A DNA stretch of 64,000 nucleotides. Source: Streptomyces sclerotialus (lineage in GTDB: Bacteria > Actinomycetota > Actinomycetes > Streptomycetales > Streptomycetaceae). Under the pieces are notes generated by a model that made no database searches, had not been told where the DNA came from, and saw nothing but the letters and a program-made list of their open reading frames with translations. The stretch is taken from NCBI RefSeq assembly GCF_040907265.1, contig NZ_JBFOHP010000002.1:3248501-3312500 (forward strand), in the 5' to 3' direction. The translations under genes were made by a program, and so were the position numbers. This document shows positions 45,042 to 55,480 of this stretch, piece by piece; position 1 is the first letter of the stretch, and each line of letters starts with the position of its first letter.

Positions 45042-46487
45042 TCAGCCCCGGTAGGTCTCCAGCAGCCGCAGCCACACCTCGCTGATCGTCGGGTACGCGG
45101 GCACGGCGTGCCAGAGGCGGGAGAGCGGCACCTCACCGGCCACGGCGACGGTCGCGGAGTGCAGCAGCTCACCGACGCCCGGGCCGACGAACGTGACGCC
45201 GAGCAGCACCTCCCGGTCCAGGTCGACGACCATCCGGGCACGGCCGCGGTACCCGTCCGCGTACAGGCTCGCGCCCGCCACGCCGCCCAGGTCGACGTCG
45301 ACGCTGCGGACGCGGTGCCCCGCGCGCCCGGCCTCCTCGGCGGTCAGCCCGACCGAGGCCGCCTCCGGGTCGGTGAAGACGACCTGCGGGACGGCGGCGG
45401 TGTCGGCCGTCGCGGCGTGCGCGCCCCAGCGGCCGGTCTCCAGCTCCGGTGTGCCCTGGGCGCGGGCCGCGATGGCCGCGCCCGCGATCCGGGCCTGGTA
45501 CTTGCCCTGGTGGGTGAGGAGGGCCCGGTGGTTGACGTCGCCGACCGCGTACAGCCAGCCCCCGTCGACCCCCGTGACCCGGCAGCTGTCGTCCACCTCC
45601 AGCCAGCTGCCCGGCGTAAGGCCCACGCTCTCCAGGCCGAGGTCGTCGGTGCGCGGCGCGCGTCCGGTGGCGAAGAGCACCTCGTCGGCCTCGATCCGGT
45701 CGCCGCCGCCCAGGGTGAGGGTGACCGGTCCCGCCGGGTCGGGGCGGTGCACCTCCTCGACCGAGGTGTCCCAGCGGATGTCGGCACCGGCCTCCTTCAG
45801 GGCCTCGGCGACCAGCTCACCGGCGAACGGCTCCATACGGGCCAGCAGGCCGGAGCCCCGTACGAGCATCGTGACCCGGGAGCCGAGTGCCTGGAAGGCG
45901 GTCGCCATCTCCACGGCGACCACGCCGCCGCCCACGACCGCGAGCCGGTCCGGCACCTTCTGCGCGCTGGTCGCCTCGCGGCTGGTCCAGGGCTCGGCCG
46001 TGGCCAGGCCCGGCAGGTCGGGGAGCGCCGCGCTGCTGCCCGTGCAGACCGCGACGGCGTGCCGGGCGGTGAGCTCCACGCCGCCGTCGACGATCACCCG
46101 TTTGGGTCCGGCCAGCCGGCCCTTGCCACGTACGAGGTCGATGCCGGCCGAGTCCAGCCACTCGACCTGGCCGTCGTCCTTCCAGTGCGAGGTGAAGGCG
46201 TCCCGGTGGGCGAAGACGGCGCGGGCGTCGAGCGGCCCGCCCGCGGCCTCGGGAAGTCCCGGGACGCGGCGGGCGTCGGCGCGCGCGGTGACCGGACGCA
46301 GCAGTGCCTTGGACGGCATGCACGCCCAGTACGAGCACTCGCCGCCGACCAGCTCGCTCTCGACGATGACGGCGCTCAGGCCGAGTGCGTGCGCACGGTC
46401 GGCGACGTTCTCACCGACCGGGCCCGCGCCCAGCACCACGACGTCGTACTCCCTGCTCTTCCCTGCGGGTTCTGCGGTCTGTGCCAT
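45042..46487 (-). CDS. FAD-dependent pyridine nucleotide-disulfide oxidoreductase
   Basis: A 481-residue flavoprotein of the lipoamide dehydrogenase/mercuric reductase class. The FAD dinucleotide motif is VVLGAGPVGENVADRA. Redox-active Cys51 and Cys56 are in GGECSYWACMPSK, an altered form of the usual GGTCxNxGCxPSK. The second nucleotide fold is VVGGGVVAVEMA, and YAVGDVN is the FAD ribityl motif. The C-terminal HAVPAYPTISE keeps the catalytic His-x-x-Pro-Thr region. The substrate is unknown. ATG 46487. Confidence 0.92.
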   Translation of the reverse strand: MAQTAEPAGKSREYDVVVLGAGPVGENVADRAHALGLSAVIVESELVGGECSYWACMPSKALLRPVTARADARRVPGLPEAAGGPLDARAVFAHRDAFTSHWKDDGQVEWLDSAGIDLVRGKGRLAGPKRVIVDGGVELTARHAVAVCTGSSAALPDLPGLATAEPWTSREATSAQKVPDRLAVVGGGVVAVEMATAFQALGSRVTMLVRGSGLLARMEPFAGELVAEALKEAGADIRWDTSVEEVHRPDPAGPVTLTLGGGDRIEADEVLFATGRAPRTDDLGLESVGLTPGSWLEVDDSCRVTGVDGGWLYAVGDVNHRALLTHQGKYQARIAGAAIAARAQGTPELETGRWGAHAATADTAAVPQVVFTDPEAASVGLTAEEAGRAGHRVRSVDVDLGGVAGASLYADGYRGRARMVVDLDREVLLGVTFVGPGVGELLHSATVAVAGEVPLSRLWHAVPAYPTISEVWLRLLETYRG

Positions 46488-46589
46488 CAGCGCTCTCGCT
46501 CCCTGCGTCCGGCTGTTCCCGGCGGTGGACGGTCGTCGTGCCCATCCTCCGCCCGCGGGCACGCCCCGGCCACAGGGCCGGGGAGCGGG

Positions 46590-46877
46590 TCAGCGTATTC
46601 GCGCCTCGACGGCCTCCTTGGCCTCGGCGAGACCGGCGCCCGTCAGCTGCCGGTACCGCTTGATCGCCTCGATCTTGCGGTCCCGGCGGAGGAGGTCGTC
46701 GACCTCGGCCAGCTCGGGGCGGTCGTCGGCGATGCCGTGGTGCGCCAGGAGGAGGTCCAGGCGGCGCTCCGTCTCGCGCAGCCGGCGCTCCAGCCGCCTT
46801 GTGCGGGTGTCGGAGAGGGAGTTGAGCAGCAGCACGATCGCGAGGATCAGCGCCACCCAGGTCAGTGCGTCGTCCAT
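46590..46877 (-). CDS. Membrane-anchored protein with L7/L12-like C-terminal domain
   Basis: A 95-residue protein: one N-terminal membrane helix (TWVALILAIVLLLNSL), a charged coiled coil (RRLERRLRETERRLDLLL) and a C-terminal unit, KIEAIKRYRQLTGAGLAEAKEAVEARI, that matches the last helices of ribosomal protein L7/L12. Function unknown; the domain suggests binding of a translation factor or a protein at the membrane. Confidence 0.78.
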   Translation of the reverse strand: MDDALTWVALILAIVLLLNSLSDTRTRRLERRLRETERRLDLLLAHHGIADDRPELAEVDDLLRRDRKIEAIKRYRQLTGAGLAEAKEAVEARIR

Positions 46878-46951
46878 GGCATGACTGTACGGCGCGCCAC
46901 TGACAACGCCCGCTCCCCGGCGGCCGGGGCCTCAGCGGAACTCGCCGGAAT

Positions 46952-48316
46952 TCAGAAGACCTTGCCGGGGTTCAGCAGGCCGTGCGGGTCGAAGACCTGC
47001 TTGATGCCGCGGTGCAATTCCAGGGAAACCGGCCCCAGTTCGCGGGCCAGCCACTCCTTCTTGAGTATGCCGACGCCGTGTTCGCCGGTGATCGTGCCGC
47101 CCAGCTCCAGGCCGAGCCCCATGATCTCGTCGAAGGACTCGCGGGCCCGCCGGGACTCGTCGGGGTCGGCGGCGTCGAAGCAGACGGTGGGGTGGGTGTT
47201 GCCGTCGCCCGCGTGCGCGCAGACGCCGATGGTGAGGTCGTACTTCTCGGCGATGGCGGCGCAGCCGTTGAGCAGGTCGGCGAGCTTGGAGCGGGGTACG
47301 CAGACGTCGTCGATCATGGTGGCCGTCTTCACCGCTTCGAGGGCGGTGAGGGTGAGCCGGCGGGCCTGGAGCAGCATGTCGGACTCGGCCGCGGTCTCGG
47401 CGGGGACGACCTGGGTGGCGCCCGCCGCCTCGCAGAGCGCGCCGACGGCGGCCAGGTCGGCGGTCGGGTCCGGGGTGTCGAAGGCGGCGAGGAGGAGCGC
47501 CTCGGTGGAGTCCGGGAGCCCCATCTTGGCCATCGCGTTGACCGCGCGGATGCTCGTACGGTCCATCAGCTCCAGCAGCGAGGGGGCGTGGCCGCGGGCC
47601 ATGATCTCGCAGACGGCGGCGCAGGCGGCGTCCGTGGAGGGGAACTCCGCCGCCAGCGCGAGCTGTTGCGGCGGCTCGGGCTTGAGCGCGAGCACGGCGC
47701 GCACGACGACGCCGAGGCTGCCCTCGGAGCCGACGAAGAGCCGGGTGAGGTCGTAGCCGGCCACGCCCTTGGCGGTGCGGCGGCCGGTCTGCAGCAGCCG
47801 GCCGTCGGCGAGCACGACGTCCAGGCCGAGCACGTACTCGGCGGTGACGCCGTACTTCACGCAGCACAGGCCGCCGGACGCGGTGCCGATGTTGCCGCCG
47901 ATGGAGCACATCTCCCAGCTGGAGGGGTCCGGCGGGTAGTACAGGCCGTGCTCGCTCACGGCCCGGGAGAGGGTGGCGTTGATGACGCCGGGCTCGACGA
48001 CCGCGATCCGGTCGACGGGGTTGATCTCCAGGATGCGGTCCATCTTGGTGAGCGAGAGCACGATGCAGCCGTCGGAGGCGTTGGCCGCGCCGGACAGGCC
48101 GGTGCGGGAGCCCTGGGGGACGACGGGTACGCGCAGCGCGGTGGCGGTGCGCATGACGTGCTGGACCTGCTCGACGGTGCGCGGCAGGACGACGACGGCG
48201 GGGGTGCCGGCTTCGCAGAAGCTGGCCATGTCGTTGGCGTAGGAGCCGGTGACGTCGGGGTCGGTGAGGACCGCCTCTTGGGGGAGTCCGGCGCGCAGCT
48301 GTGCGATGAGGTCCAT
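46952..48316 (-). CDS. FAD-binding oxidoreductase (GlcD/D-lactate dehydrogenase type)
   Basis: A 454-residue flavoenzyme of the VAO/PCMH family oxidising a 2-hydroxy acid. FAD-binding regions are PVVPQGSRTGLSGAAN, CSIGGNIGTASGGLCCVKYG and VGSEGSLGVV; the C-terminal cap has CAHAGDGNTHP and TGEHGVGILKKEWL with the metal/substrate histidines. ATG 48316 is used; ATG 48346 is an alternative. The substrate (glycolate, D-lactate) cannot be settled by sequence. Confidence 0.92.
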   Translation of the reverse strand: MDLIAQLRAGLPQEAVLTDPDVTGSYANDMASFCEAGTPAVVVLPRTVEQVQHVMRTATALRVPVVPQGSRTGLSGAANASDGCIVLSLTKMDRILEINPVDRIAVVEPGVINATLSRAVSEHGLYYPPDPSSWEMCSIGGNIGTASGGLCCVKYGVTAEYVLGLDVVLADGRLLQTGRRTAKGVAGYDLTRLFVGSEGSLGVVVRAVLALKPEPPQQLALAAEFPSTDAACAAVCEIMARGHAPSLLELMDRTSIRAVNAMAKMGLPDSTEALLLAAFDTPDPTADLAAVGALCEAAGATQVVPAETAAESDMLLQARRLTLTALEAVKTATMIDDVCVPRSKLADLLNGCAAIAEKYDLTIGVCAHAGDGNTHPTVCFDAADPDESRRARESFDEIMGLGLELGGTITGEHGVGILKKEWLARELGPVSLELHRGIKQVFDPHGLLNPGKVF

Positions 48317-48426
48317 GGCGTCAGCCTTGCATCTATGTTGCATACACGGAAGATCGTGGAAGTGACTTTCCGCCGTGCGTTGCGTTCCGCCGGGCCCGGG
48401 CGGAACACCCGGACCCGGCCGCGCGG

Positions 48427-49671
<1,245 letters not shown>

Positions 49672-49706
49672 TCATGACCACCGTCAGACCCATGGAGAGG
49701 CGGCAT

Positions 49707-50174
49707 ATGGCGATCGACCGACTGGACGGGCGGCTCATCGAACTGCTCGCGGCGGAGCCGCGGATCGGCGTACTGGAGGCGTCCCGTCGGCTGGGGGTGG
49801 CGCGCGGCACGGTGCAGGCCCGGCTGGACCGCCTTCAGTCGAATGGAGTGATCCGGGGATTCGGCCCCGACGTGGACCCGGCGGCGTTGGGCTATCCGGT
49901 GACCGCTTTCGCCACACTGGAGATCAAACAGGGTCAGGGCGCCGACGTTCGTAATCATTTGGCAACCGTCCCTGAGGTCCTTGAGCTGCATACAACGACG
50001 GGACATGGGGACATGCTCTGCAGATTGGTTGCACGTTCCAACGCCGATCTGCAACGTGTCATCGACCGGGTTGTCGGCTTTGATGGCATCATGCGGGCTT
50101 CGACTGCGATTGTCATGGAGAATCCGGTCCGCCTGCGCATCATCCCCCTGGTGCAACAGGCGTCGGGGGACTGA
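49707..50174 (+). CDS. Lrp/AsnC-family transcriptional regulator
   Basis: A 155-residue regulator. The helix-turn-helix is ASRRLGVARGTVQARLDRLQ (residues 30-50), the linker leads to an RAM ligand domain with FATLEIKQGQG, TTTGHGDMLCRLVARS and STAIVMENPV. ATG 49707 has GAGAGG six bases upstream, preferred over ATG 49632 or 49674. Divergent from hpd, and only 15 bp before the osmoprotectant ABC operon, so it could regulate both. Confidence 0.9.
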   Translation: MAIDRLDGRLIELLAAEPRIGVLEASRRLGVARGTVQARLDRLQSNGVIRGFGPDVDPAALGYPVTAFATLEIKQGQGADVRNHLATVPEVLELHTTTGHGDMLCRLVARSNADLQRVIDRVVGFDGIMRASTAIVMENPVRLRIIPLVQQASGD

Positions 50175-50189
50175 CCGAGGAGACCCCGA

Positions 50190-50837
50190 GTGAGCTTCTG
50201 GGAATACGTCTCAGGTCGGCACACCCAGCTGCTGATCGATACGTATCAGCACGCCAGCGCGGTGTTCCAGTGCATGGTCCTCGCCACCGTCATCGGGGTG
50301 CTCGTCGGGGTCCTCACGTACCGCAGCGAGTGGGTGGGCAATCTCGCCACCACCACGACGGCCACGATCCTGACCGTCCCCTCGCTGGCCATGATCGGCC
50401 TGCTCATCCCCATCGTCGGCCTGGGCGTCGCGCCCACGGTCGTCGCCCTCACCCTCTACGGACTGCTGCCGATCGTCCGGAACGCCGTCGTCGGCCTGCG
50501 CGGGGTGGACCCCACGCTGGTCGACGCGGCGAAGGGCATCGGCATGTCCCGGGCCGCCCGGCTGTTCAAGGTCGAACTGCCGCTCGCCTGGCCGCCCATC
50601 CTCACCGGCATCCGGGTCGCCACCCAGATGCTCATGGGCATCGCCGCGATCGCCGCGTTCGCCTCGGGCCCCGGCCTCGGCAACGAGATCTTCCGCGGTA
50701 TCGCCTCCCTGGGCAGCGCCAACGCGCTGAACCAGGTCCTCGCGGGGACCCTCGGCATCGTGGTCCTCGCGCTCCTCTTCGACGCCGCGTACGTACTCAT
50801 CGGACGCCTGACCATCCCCAGGGGGATCCGTGCCTGA
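50190..50837 (+). CDS. Glycine betaine/osmoprotectant ABC permease (OpuCB-like)
   Basis: A 215-residue membrane permease of the OpuB/OpuC/ProW type. The EAA-like loop LVDAAKGIGMSRAARLFKVELPLAWPP and LTVPSLAMIGLLIPIVGLG are family marks. GTG 50190 follows GAGGAG; the 3' end overlaps the ATPase gene by 8 bp. First gene of a four-gene transporter operon. Confidence 0.93.
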   Translation: MSFWEYVSGRHTQLLIDTYQHASAVFQCMVLATVIGVLVGVLTYRSEWVGNLATTTTATILTVPSLAMIGLLIPIVGLGVAPTVVALTLYGLLPIVRNAVVGLRGVDPTLVDAAKGIGMSRAARLFKVELPLAWPPILTGIRVATQMLMGIAAIAAFASGPGLGNEIFRGIASLGSANALNQVLAGTLGIVVLALLFDAAYVLIGRLTIPRGIRA

Positions 50838-52074
50838 GCAGACCACGACGGGCGCCGCCATCCAGCTGGAAAGCCTCACCAAGCGCTATCCGGGCAGTGC
50901 GGTGCCGGCGGTGGACGACGTCACCATGGACATCAAGGCCGGCGAGATCGTGATCCTCGTCGGCCCCTCCGGGTGCGGCAAGTCCACCACCCTGCGGATG
51001 ATCAACCGGTTGATCGAGCCCACCTCGGGCCGCATCACCATCGGCGACGAGGACGTCACCGGCATCGACCCCGTACGGCTGCGCCGCAAGGTCGGGTACG
51101 CCATCCAGTCCTCCGGGCTCTTCCCGCACATGACGGTGGCCCAGAACATCGCGCTGGTGCCGAAGATGGTGGGCTGGTCCCGGGCGAAGATCAGGAGCCG
51201 GGTCGAGGAGATGCTGGACCTGGTCGGCCTGGACCCGCGCGAGTTCCACGGGCGCTACCCCCGCCAGCTCTCCGGCGGCCAGCAGCAGCGCGTCGGCGTG
51301 GCCCGCGCGCTCGCCGCCGACCCGCCCGTACTCCTGATGGACGAACCGTTCGGCGCGGTCGACCCGATCACCCGCGACCACCTCCAGGACGAGCTGATCC
51401 GGCTCCAGCACGAGCTGCACAAGACGATCGTCTTCGTCACCCACGACTTCGACGAGGCCATCAAGCTCGGCGACCGCATCGCCGTCCTGCGCGAACGCTC
51501 GCACATCGCCCAGTTCGACACCCCCGAGGCGATCCTCACCAACCCCACCGACGACTTCGTCTCCGGCTTCGTCGGCGCGGGCGCGGCCCTGAAGCGGCTG
51601 AACCTCACCCGCGTGCGGGACGTGGAGATCGTCGACTTCCCCACCGCCACCATCGAGGACCCGCTGCAGTCCATCTTCGACAAGCTGCGCGACGGCGCCA
51701 GCAACGAACTGCTGCTGCTGGACCGGCACAACCGGCCGTACAAGTGGCTGCGCCGCGGCGACCTCACGCTCGCCAAGGGCTCGCTCGCCCGGGCCGGCAC
51801 GCTCGTGCACGACACGGTCACCCGGGACGCCACCCTGCGGGACGCGCTGGAGGCCGTCCTCACCGACAACGCGGGCCGGGTCGCCGTCACCGGGCGGCGC
51901 GGCGAGTACACCGGCGTCGTCGACATGGAGACGCTGATGAACAACGTGCACGAACTGCTGGACGCGGACCGGATGGACGCCATCGAACACCGGCACGAGC
52001 TGGAGGAGCAGCGCCTCCAGCAGACCCGCCGGGAGCAGGAAGGCACCGACAGCGCCCACGGGGCCTCCGCATGA
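50830..52074 (+). CDS. Osmoprotectant ABC ATPase with CBS region (OpuCA-like)
   Basis: A 414-residue ATPase. Walker A GPSGCGKSTT, the signature LSGGQQQRVGVARAL, Walker B LLMDEPFGAVDP. The C-terminal ~150 residues hold a CBS-type region (GTLVHDTVTRDATLRDALEAVL and GEYTGVVDMETLM), which in OpuA/ProV homologues senses ionic strength. GTG 50830; the stop overlaps the next ATG (ATGA). Confidence 0.95.
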   Translation: MPEQTTTGAAIQLESLTKRYPGSAVPAVDDVTMDIKAGEIVILVGPSGCGKSTTLRMINRLIEPTSGRITIGDEDVTGIDPVRLRRKVGYAIQSSGLFPHMTVAQNIALVPKMVGWSRAKIRSRVEEMLDLVGLDPREFHGRYPRQLSGGQQQRVGVARALAADPPVLLMDEPFGAVDPITRDHLQDELIRLQHELHKTIVFVTHDFDEAIKLGDRIAVLRERSHIAQFDTPEAILTNPTDDFVSGFVGAGAALKRLNLTRVRDVEIVDFPTATIEDPLQSIFDKLRDGASNELLLLDRHNRPYKWLRRGDLTLAKGSLARAGTLVHDTVTRDATLRDALEAVLTDNAGRVAVTGRRGEYTGVVDMETLMNNVHELLDADRMDAIEHRHELEEQRLQQTRREQEGTDSAHGASA

Positions 52075-52946
52075 GCCCGCGCGAGGAGCGGACCCGGCGC
52101 GAGGACCGGCCGCCGGGCGAGCACGAGGTCATGGGGCTGGCCTTCCGGGACGAGGTACGCGCCGGCGAACGCGAGGAGGAGCCGCCCGCGCCGCCCGCGC
52201 GGCAGCAGCGCCGGATCACCTGGCAGAAGGCCACCTTCCTGCCGTTCGTCCTGCTCGCCGCGCTGCTCGCCACCTGGCTGTGGTTCCGCGGCGCGCACCT
52301 GGACTCCATCGCCCACCAGGCCGTCGACGACGGCAAGGTGTGGCTGGCGCTGCGCCGGCACATCTACCTCACCGCGGTCTCCACCTTCTTCGTACTGATC
52401 ATCGCGATCCCGCTGGGCATCGCGCTGACCCGCGCGAAGCTGCGCAAGGCGACCCCGGCGGCGATCGCCGTGGCCAACCTCGGCCAGGCCGTCCCGGCCC
52501 TCGGCCTGCTCGTCCTGCTGGTCATCTGGCTCGGCGTCGGTGTCCAGGCCGCGATCATCGGCATGGTCATCTACGCCGTGCTGCCCGTACTCGCCAACAC
52601 CATCGCCGGGCTCCAGGCCATCGACCCCACCCTCACCGAAGCGGCCCGCGGCGTCGGCATGTCGCCGCTGGGCGTGCTCACCAAGGTCGAACTGCCGCTG
52701 GCGGTACCGCTGATCCTGGCCGGCGTCCGCAACGCGCTGGTCCTGAACGTCGGCACCGCCACCCTCGCCACCTTCGGCGGCGGCGGTGGCCTGGGCGACC
52801 TGATCTCGGCCGGGATCGTCACCCAGCGCATGCCGGTCCTGATCCTGGGTTCCGTACTGACCGTGGCGCTCGCCTTGCTGGTCGACTGGCTGGCATCGCT
52901 CGCCGAACTGCTGCTGCGGCCGCGCGGCCTGGAGGGGACGTCCTGA
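52071..52946 (+). CDS. Osmoprotectant ABC permease, second subunit (OpuCD-like)
   Basis: A 291-residue permease, with an N-terminal charged cytoplasmic extension of about 55 residues before the first helix. The EAA loop is LTEAARGVGMSPLGVLTKVELPLAVP, and TLATFGGGGGLGDLISAGI is the typical C-terminal loop. ATG 52071 overlaps the ATPase stop by 4 bp; its own stop overlaps the next ATG by one base. Confidence 0.93.
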   Translation: MSPREERTRREDRPPGEHEVMGLAFRDEVRAGEREEEPPAPPARQQRRITWQKATFLPFVLLAALLATWLWFRGAHLDSIAHQAVDDGKVWLALRRHIYLTAVSTFFVLIIAIPLGIALTRAKLRKATPAAIAVANLGQAVPALGLLVLLVIWLGVGVQAAIIGMVIYAVLPVLANTIAGLQAIDPTLTEAARGVGMSPLGVLTKVELPLAVPLILAGVRNALVLNVGTATLATFGGGGGLGDLISAGIVTQRMPVLILGSVLTVALALLVDWLASLAELLLRPRGLEGTS

Positions 52947-53947
52947 TGGGGAACCGGCGTACGTACCGGGGCACCGCGCTCGCGGCGGCCGGCACGCTGC
53001 TCGCGGCGCTGGCGCTCGGCGGCTGCGGCCTGGTCAGCGGCAGCCCGATGACCGACGAGGTCAGGCCCGGCGAGGACGCGGGCTACCAGGGGCAGCCGCT
53101 CAAGGGCGCGGAGCTGACCGTGACCTCGAAGGAGTTCACCGAGCAGATCGTGCTCGGCCAGATCATGGGCCTGGCCCTGAAAGCGGCCGGTGCCACGGTC
53201 GTGGACAAGACCAACATCCAGGGCTCGATCGGCGCCCGCGAGGCGGTGACCTCCGGCACGGCCGACGGCAGCTATGAGTACACCGGCACCAGCTGGATCA
53301 CCTACCTCGGCCACACCGAGCCCATCCCCGACGAGCGCAAGCAGTGGGAGGCGGTGCGGGCCGCCGACAAGAAGAAGGACCTGGTCTGGCTCCCGTACTC
53401 GGAGTTGAACAACACCTACGCGCTGGCGCTGCTCCCCTCCGACCAGAAGAAGTACGGCGTCTCGACCCTCTCGGACCTGGCCCGGCTGGTGAAGGAGGAC
53501 CCGGACGCGGTCACGCTGTGCGTGGAGAACGAGTTCGCCACCCGCAACGACGGCCTGCCCGGCATGGTCAAGAAGTACGGCATGAAGATCCCGCCGGGGA
53601 ACGTCAAGCGGATGTCGGCCGGGGTCATCTACACCCAGGTCAAGAAGGGCGGCACCTGCACCTTCGGCGAGGTCTACACGACCGACGGGCGGATCCAGGC
53701 GATGGGCCTGAAGACGCTCACCGACGACAAGCGCTTCTTCCCGAACTACAACGCGGCGCCGCAGATGTACGCGCCGACGATGAAGAAGTACCCGGCCATC
53801 GCCGACGTGCTCGCACCGATCACCAAGGCGCTGAACAACAAGGTGGCGCAGCGGCTCAACGGCAAGGTCGACGTGGACGGCGAGGACCCGCACCAGGTCG
53901 CCAAGGACTGGCTGGTGTCGGAGGGGTTCATCACGGCAGCGGGCTGA
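52946..53947 (+). CDS. Osmoprotectant-binding lipoprotein (OpuCC-like)
   Basis: A 333-residue substrate-binding protein. A lipobox LGGC puts lipidated Cys at residue 27. The mature domain matches the OpuAC/QAT family: ELTVTSKEFTEQIVLGQI, EYTGTSWITYLG, LTPLSEL-like region WLPYSELNNTYALAL and YTTDGRIQAM. It captures glycine betaine, choline or a similar compound outside the membrane for the two permeases. Confidence 0.94.
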   Translation: MGNRRTYRGTALAAAGTLLAALALGGCGLVSGSPMTDEVRPGEDAGYQGQPLKGAELTVTSKEFTEQIVLGQIMGLALKAAGATVVDKTNIQGSIGAREAVTSGTADGSYEYTGTSWITYLGHTEPIPDERKQWEAVRAADKKKDLVWLPYSELNNTYALALLPSDQKKYGVSTLSDLARLVKEDPDAVTLCVENEFATRNDGLPGMVKKYGMKIPPGNVKRMSAGVIYTQVKKGGTCTFGEVYTTDGRIQAMGLKTLTDDKRFFPNYNAAPQMYAPTMKKYPAIADVLAPITKALNNKVAQRLNGKVDVDGEDPHQVAKDWLVSEGFITAAG

Positions 53948-53966
53948 GCCCTCTGCGGCGGTACGG

Positions 53967-53996
53967 GGTGCCCAGCGGGCTCAGCAGCTGGGCACC
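53967..53996. terminator. Hairpin between convergent genes
   Basis: GGTGCCCAGC / GCTGGGCACC, 10 bp, between the binding-lipoprotein and S16 protease genes; it covers the last codons of the protease. Confidence 0.7.
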
Positions 53997-54760
53997 TTGC
54001 CGCCGTCGTTCAGGGCCTTGAGCGCGTCCACCGCGCCGGAGAGCGTGGTGACGGGGATCAGCCGCATGTCCTCGGGGAGGTTGGCGCGGGCGTCGGAGCA
54101 CTCGTCGCGCGGCACGAGGAAGTACTTCGCGCCCTCCCGGTGCGCGGCCTGGGTCTTGAGCGCCACGCCGCCGACCGGGCCGATCTTGCCATCGGTGGTG
54201 ATCGTGCCGGTGCCGGCGATGGACCGGCCGCCGGTCAGGTCGTGGCCCGCGCCGTCCCCGTCGATGGTGTCGATGATGCCGAGCGTGAACAGCAGCCCGG
54301 CGCTCGGGCCGCCGACGTCCGCCAGCTTCAGGTCGACCTTCACGTCCTTCGGGGAGCGGTGCAGGTAGTGCAGGGCCGCGCCCACCGCGGCGTCCTGCGA
54401 CTGCTTCATCTGGGCAGCGTTGTGCTTCGCCACCTCTTCGGTGTTGTCGCCGACCGGGTACACCGCGTCGCGCGGCATCACCGCCTCGTCCCGCCGGAAC
54501 CAGCCCCTGAGCAGCTCCGGCAGGCGCGCCGAGACCTGGGGGCCGGTGGCGACGATGGCCGTCATCCGCAGCTCACCGGTGGTCTTGCGGGCCTTGGCGC
54601 CGTGCACGGTGATGACCGGTTCGCCCTTGTGCTCGCCCAGGACGTTCGCGGCCGGGCCCGGATAGGCGATCGAGAACGGCAGCGGCACGAAGGCGGCGAC
54701 GGCGAGGAGCGCGATGACGAGGGCGGAGCAGACCGCCAGGGCGCGGGCGCGAGAAGACAC
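53981..54760 (-). CDS. S16 (Lon-type) serine protease, YlbL/SepM-like, without PDZ
   Basis: A 259-residue membrane-anchored protease. One N-terminal hydrophobic helix is followed by a lumenal part and a Lon-like domain with catalytic Ser in GGPSAGLLF and Lys in ALKTQAAHREG. The PDZ domain of full-length YlbL/SepM (about 340 residues) is not visible here, so this is a short form. GTG 54760 has AGGGTGG upstream. Confidence 0.85.
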   Translation of the reverse strand: MSSRARALAVCSALVIALLAVAAFVPLPFSIAYPGPAANVLGEHKGEPVITVHGAKARKTTGELRMTAIVATGPQVSARLPELLRGWFRRDEAVMPRDAVYPVGDNTEEVAKHNAAQMKQSQDAAVGAALHYLHRSPKDVKVDLKLADVGGPSAGLLFTLGIIDTIDGDGAGHDLTGGRSIAGTGTITTDGKIGPVGGVALKTQAAHREGAKYFLVPRDECSDARANLPEDMRLIPVTTLSGAVDALKALNDGGKVPSC

Positions 54761-54838
54761 CCCGCCACCCTAGATGACCTCCGTACCGAAGATCCCACCG
54801 CGGCGCGGCTCGCGGCCGCGGGGGACCCTCCCGGCCGT

Positions 54839-55480
54839 CTACCGCAGCGCCTCCGCCACTTCCTTGGCCGCCGCGACCACACGGGCGCCGACCCGCTCCG
54901 GCACGGTGTCGGCGAGCAGCACCACGCCCACGCTGCCCTCGATGCCGCTCACCCCGAGCAGCGGCGCCGCCGCCCCGCTCGCCCCGGCCTCCAGCTCACC
55001 GTGGGTCAGCGCGAGCCCGTCCCCTTCCGTACGGCCCTGCCGGGCCTGGAGGATGGCGCGGCCCGCTGCACCGCGGTCCAGCGGGTGCCGGAACCCGGCC
55101 CGGTAGGCGACGTGGTAGTCGGTCCAGGTCGGTTCGACGACGGCGACGGCCAGCGCCTCCGTGCCGTCGACGAGCGTGAGGTGGGCGGTGGCGCCGAGGT
55201 CCTCGGCCAGCGAGCGCAGCGCGGGCAGCGCGGCCTCGCGGACGAGGGGGTGCACCTGGCGGCCCAGGCGCAGGACGCCCAGGCCCACCCTGGCGCGGCC
55301 GCCGATGTCGCGGCGGACCAGCGCGTGCTGTTCCAGGGTGGCCAGCAGACGGTAGACGACGGTCCGGTTGACGCCGAGCTTGTGGGAGAGCTCGGTGACG
55401 GTGAGGCCGTGGTCGGTGTCGGCGAGCAGCTTGAGGACGCGCAGTCCTCGGTCGAGCGTCTGGGAGGTCTCCGCGGTCAC
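54839..55480 (-). CDS. IclR-family transcriptional regulator
   Basis: A 213-residue regulator. The winged helix is LTVTELSHKLGVNRTVVYRLLATLEQ; the C-terminal GAF-like domain is shorter than the usual 180 residues. It ends with VGVVLLADTVPERVGARVV. GTG 55480 follows GAGG. Target genes are unknown; it is encoded between the S16 protease and a helicase. Confidence 0.9.
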   Translation of the reverse strand: MTAETSQTLDRGLRVLKLLADTDHGLTVTELSHKLGVNRTVVYRLLATLEQHALVRRDIGGRARVGLGVLRLGRQVHPLVREAALPALRSLAEDLGATAHLTLVDGTEALAVAVVEPTWTDYHVAYRAGFRHPLDRGAAGRAILQARQGRTEGDGLALTHGELEAGASGAAAPLLGVSGIEGSVGVVLLADTVPERVGARVVAAAKEVAEALR

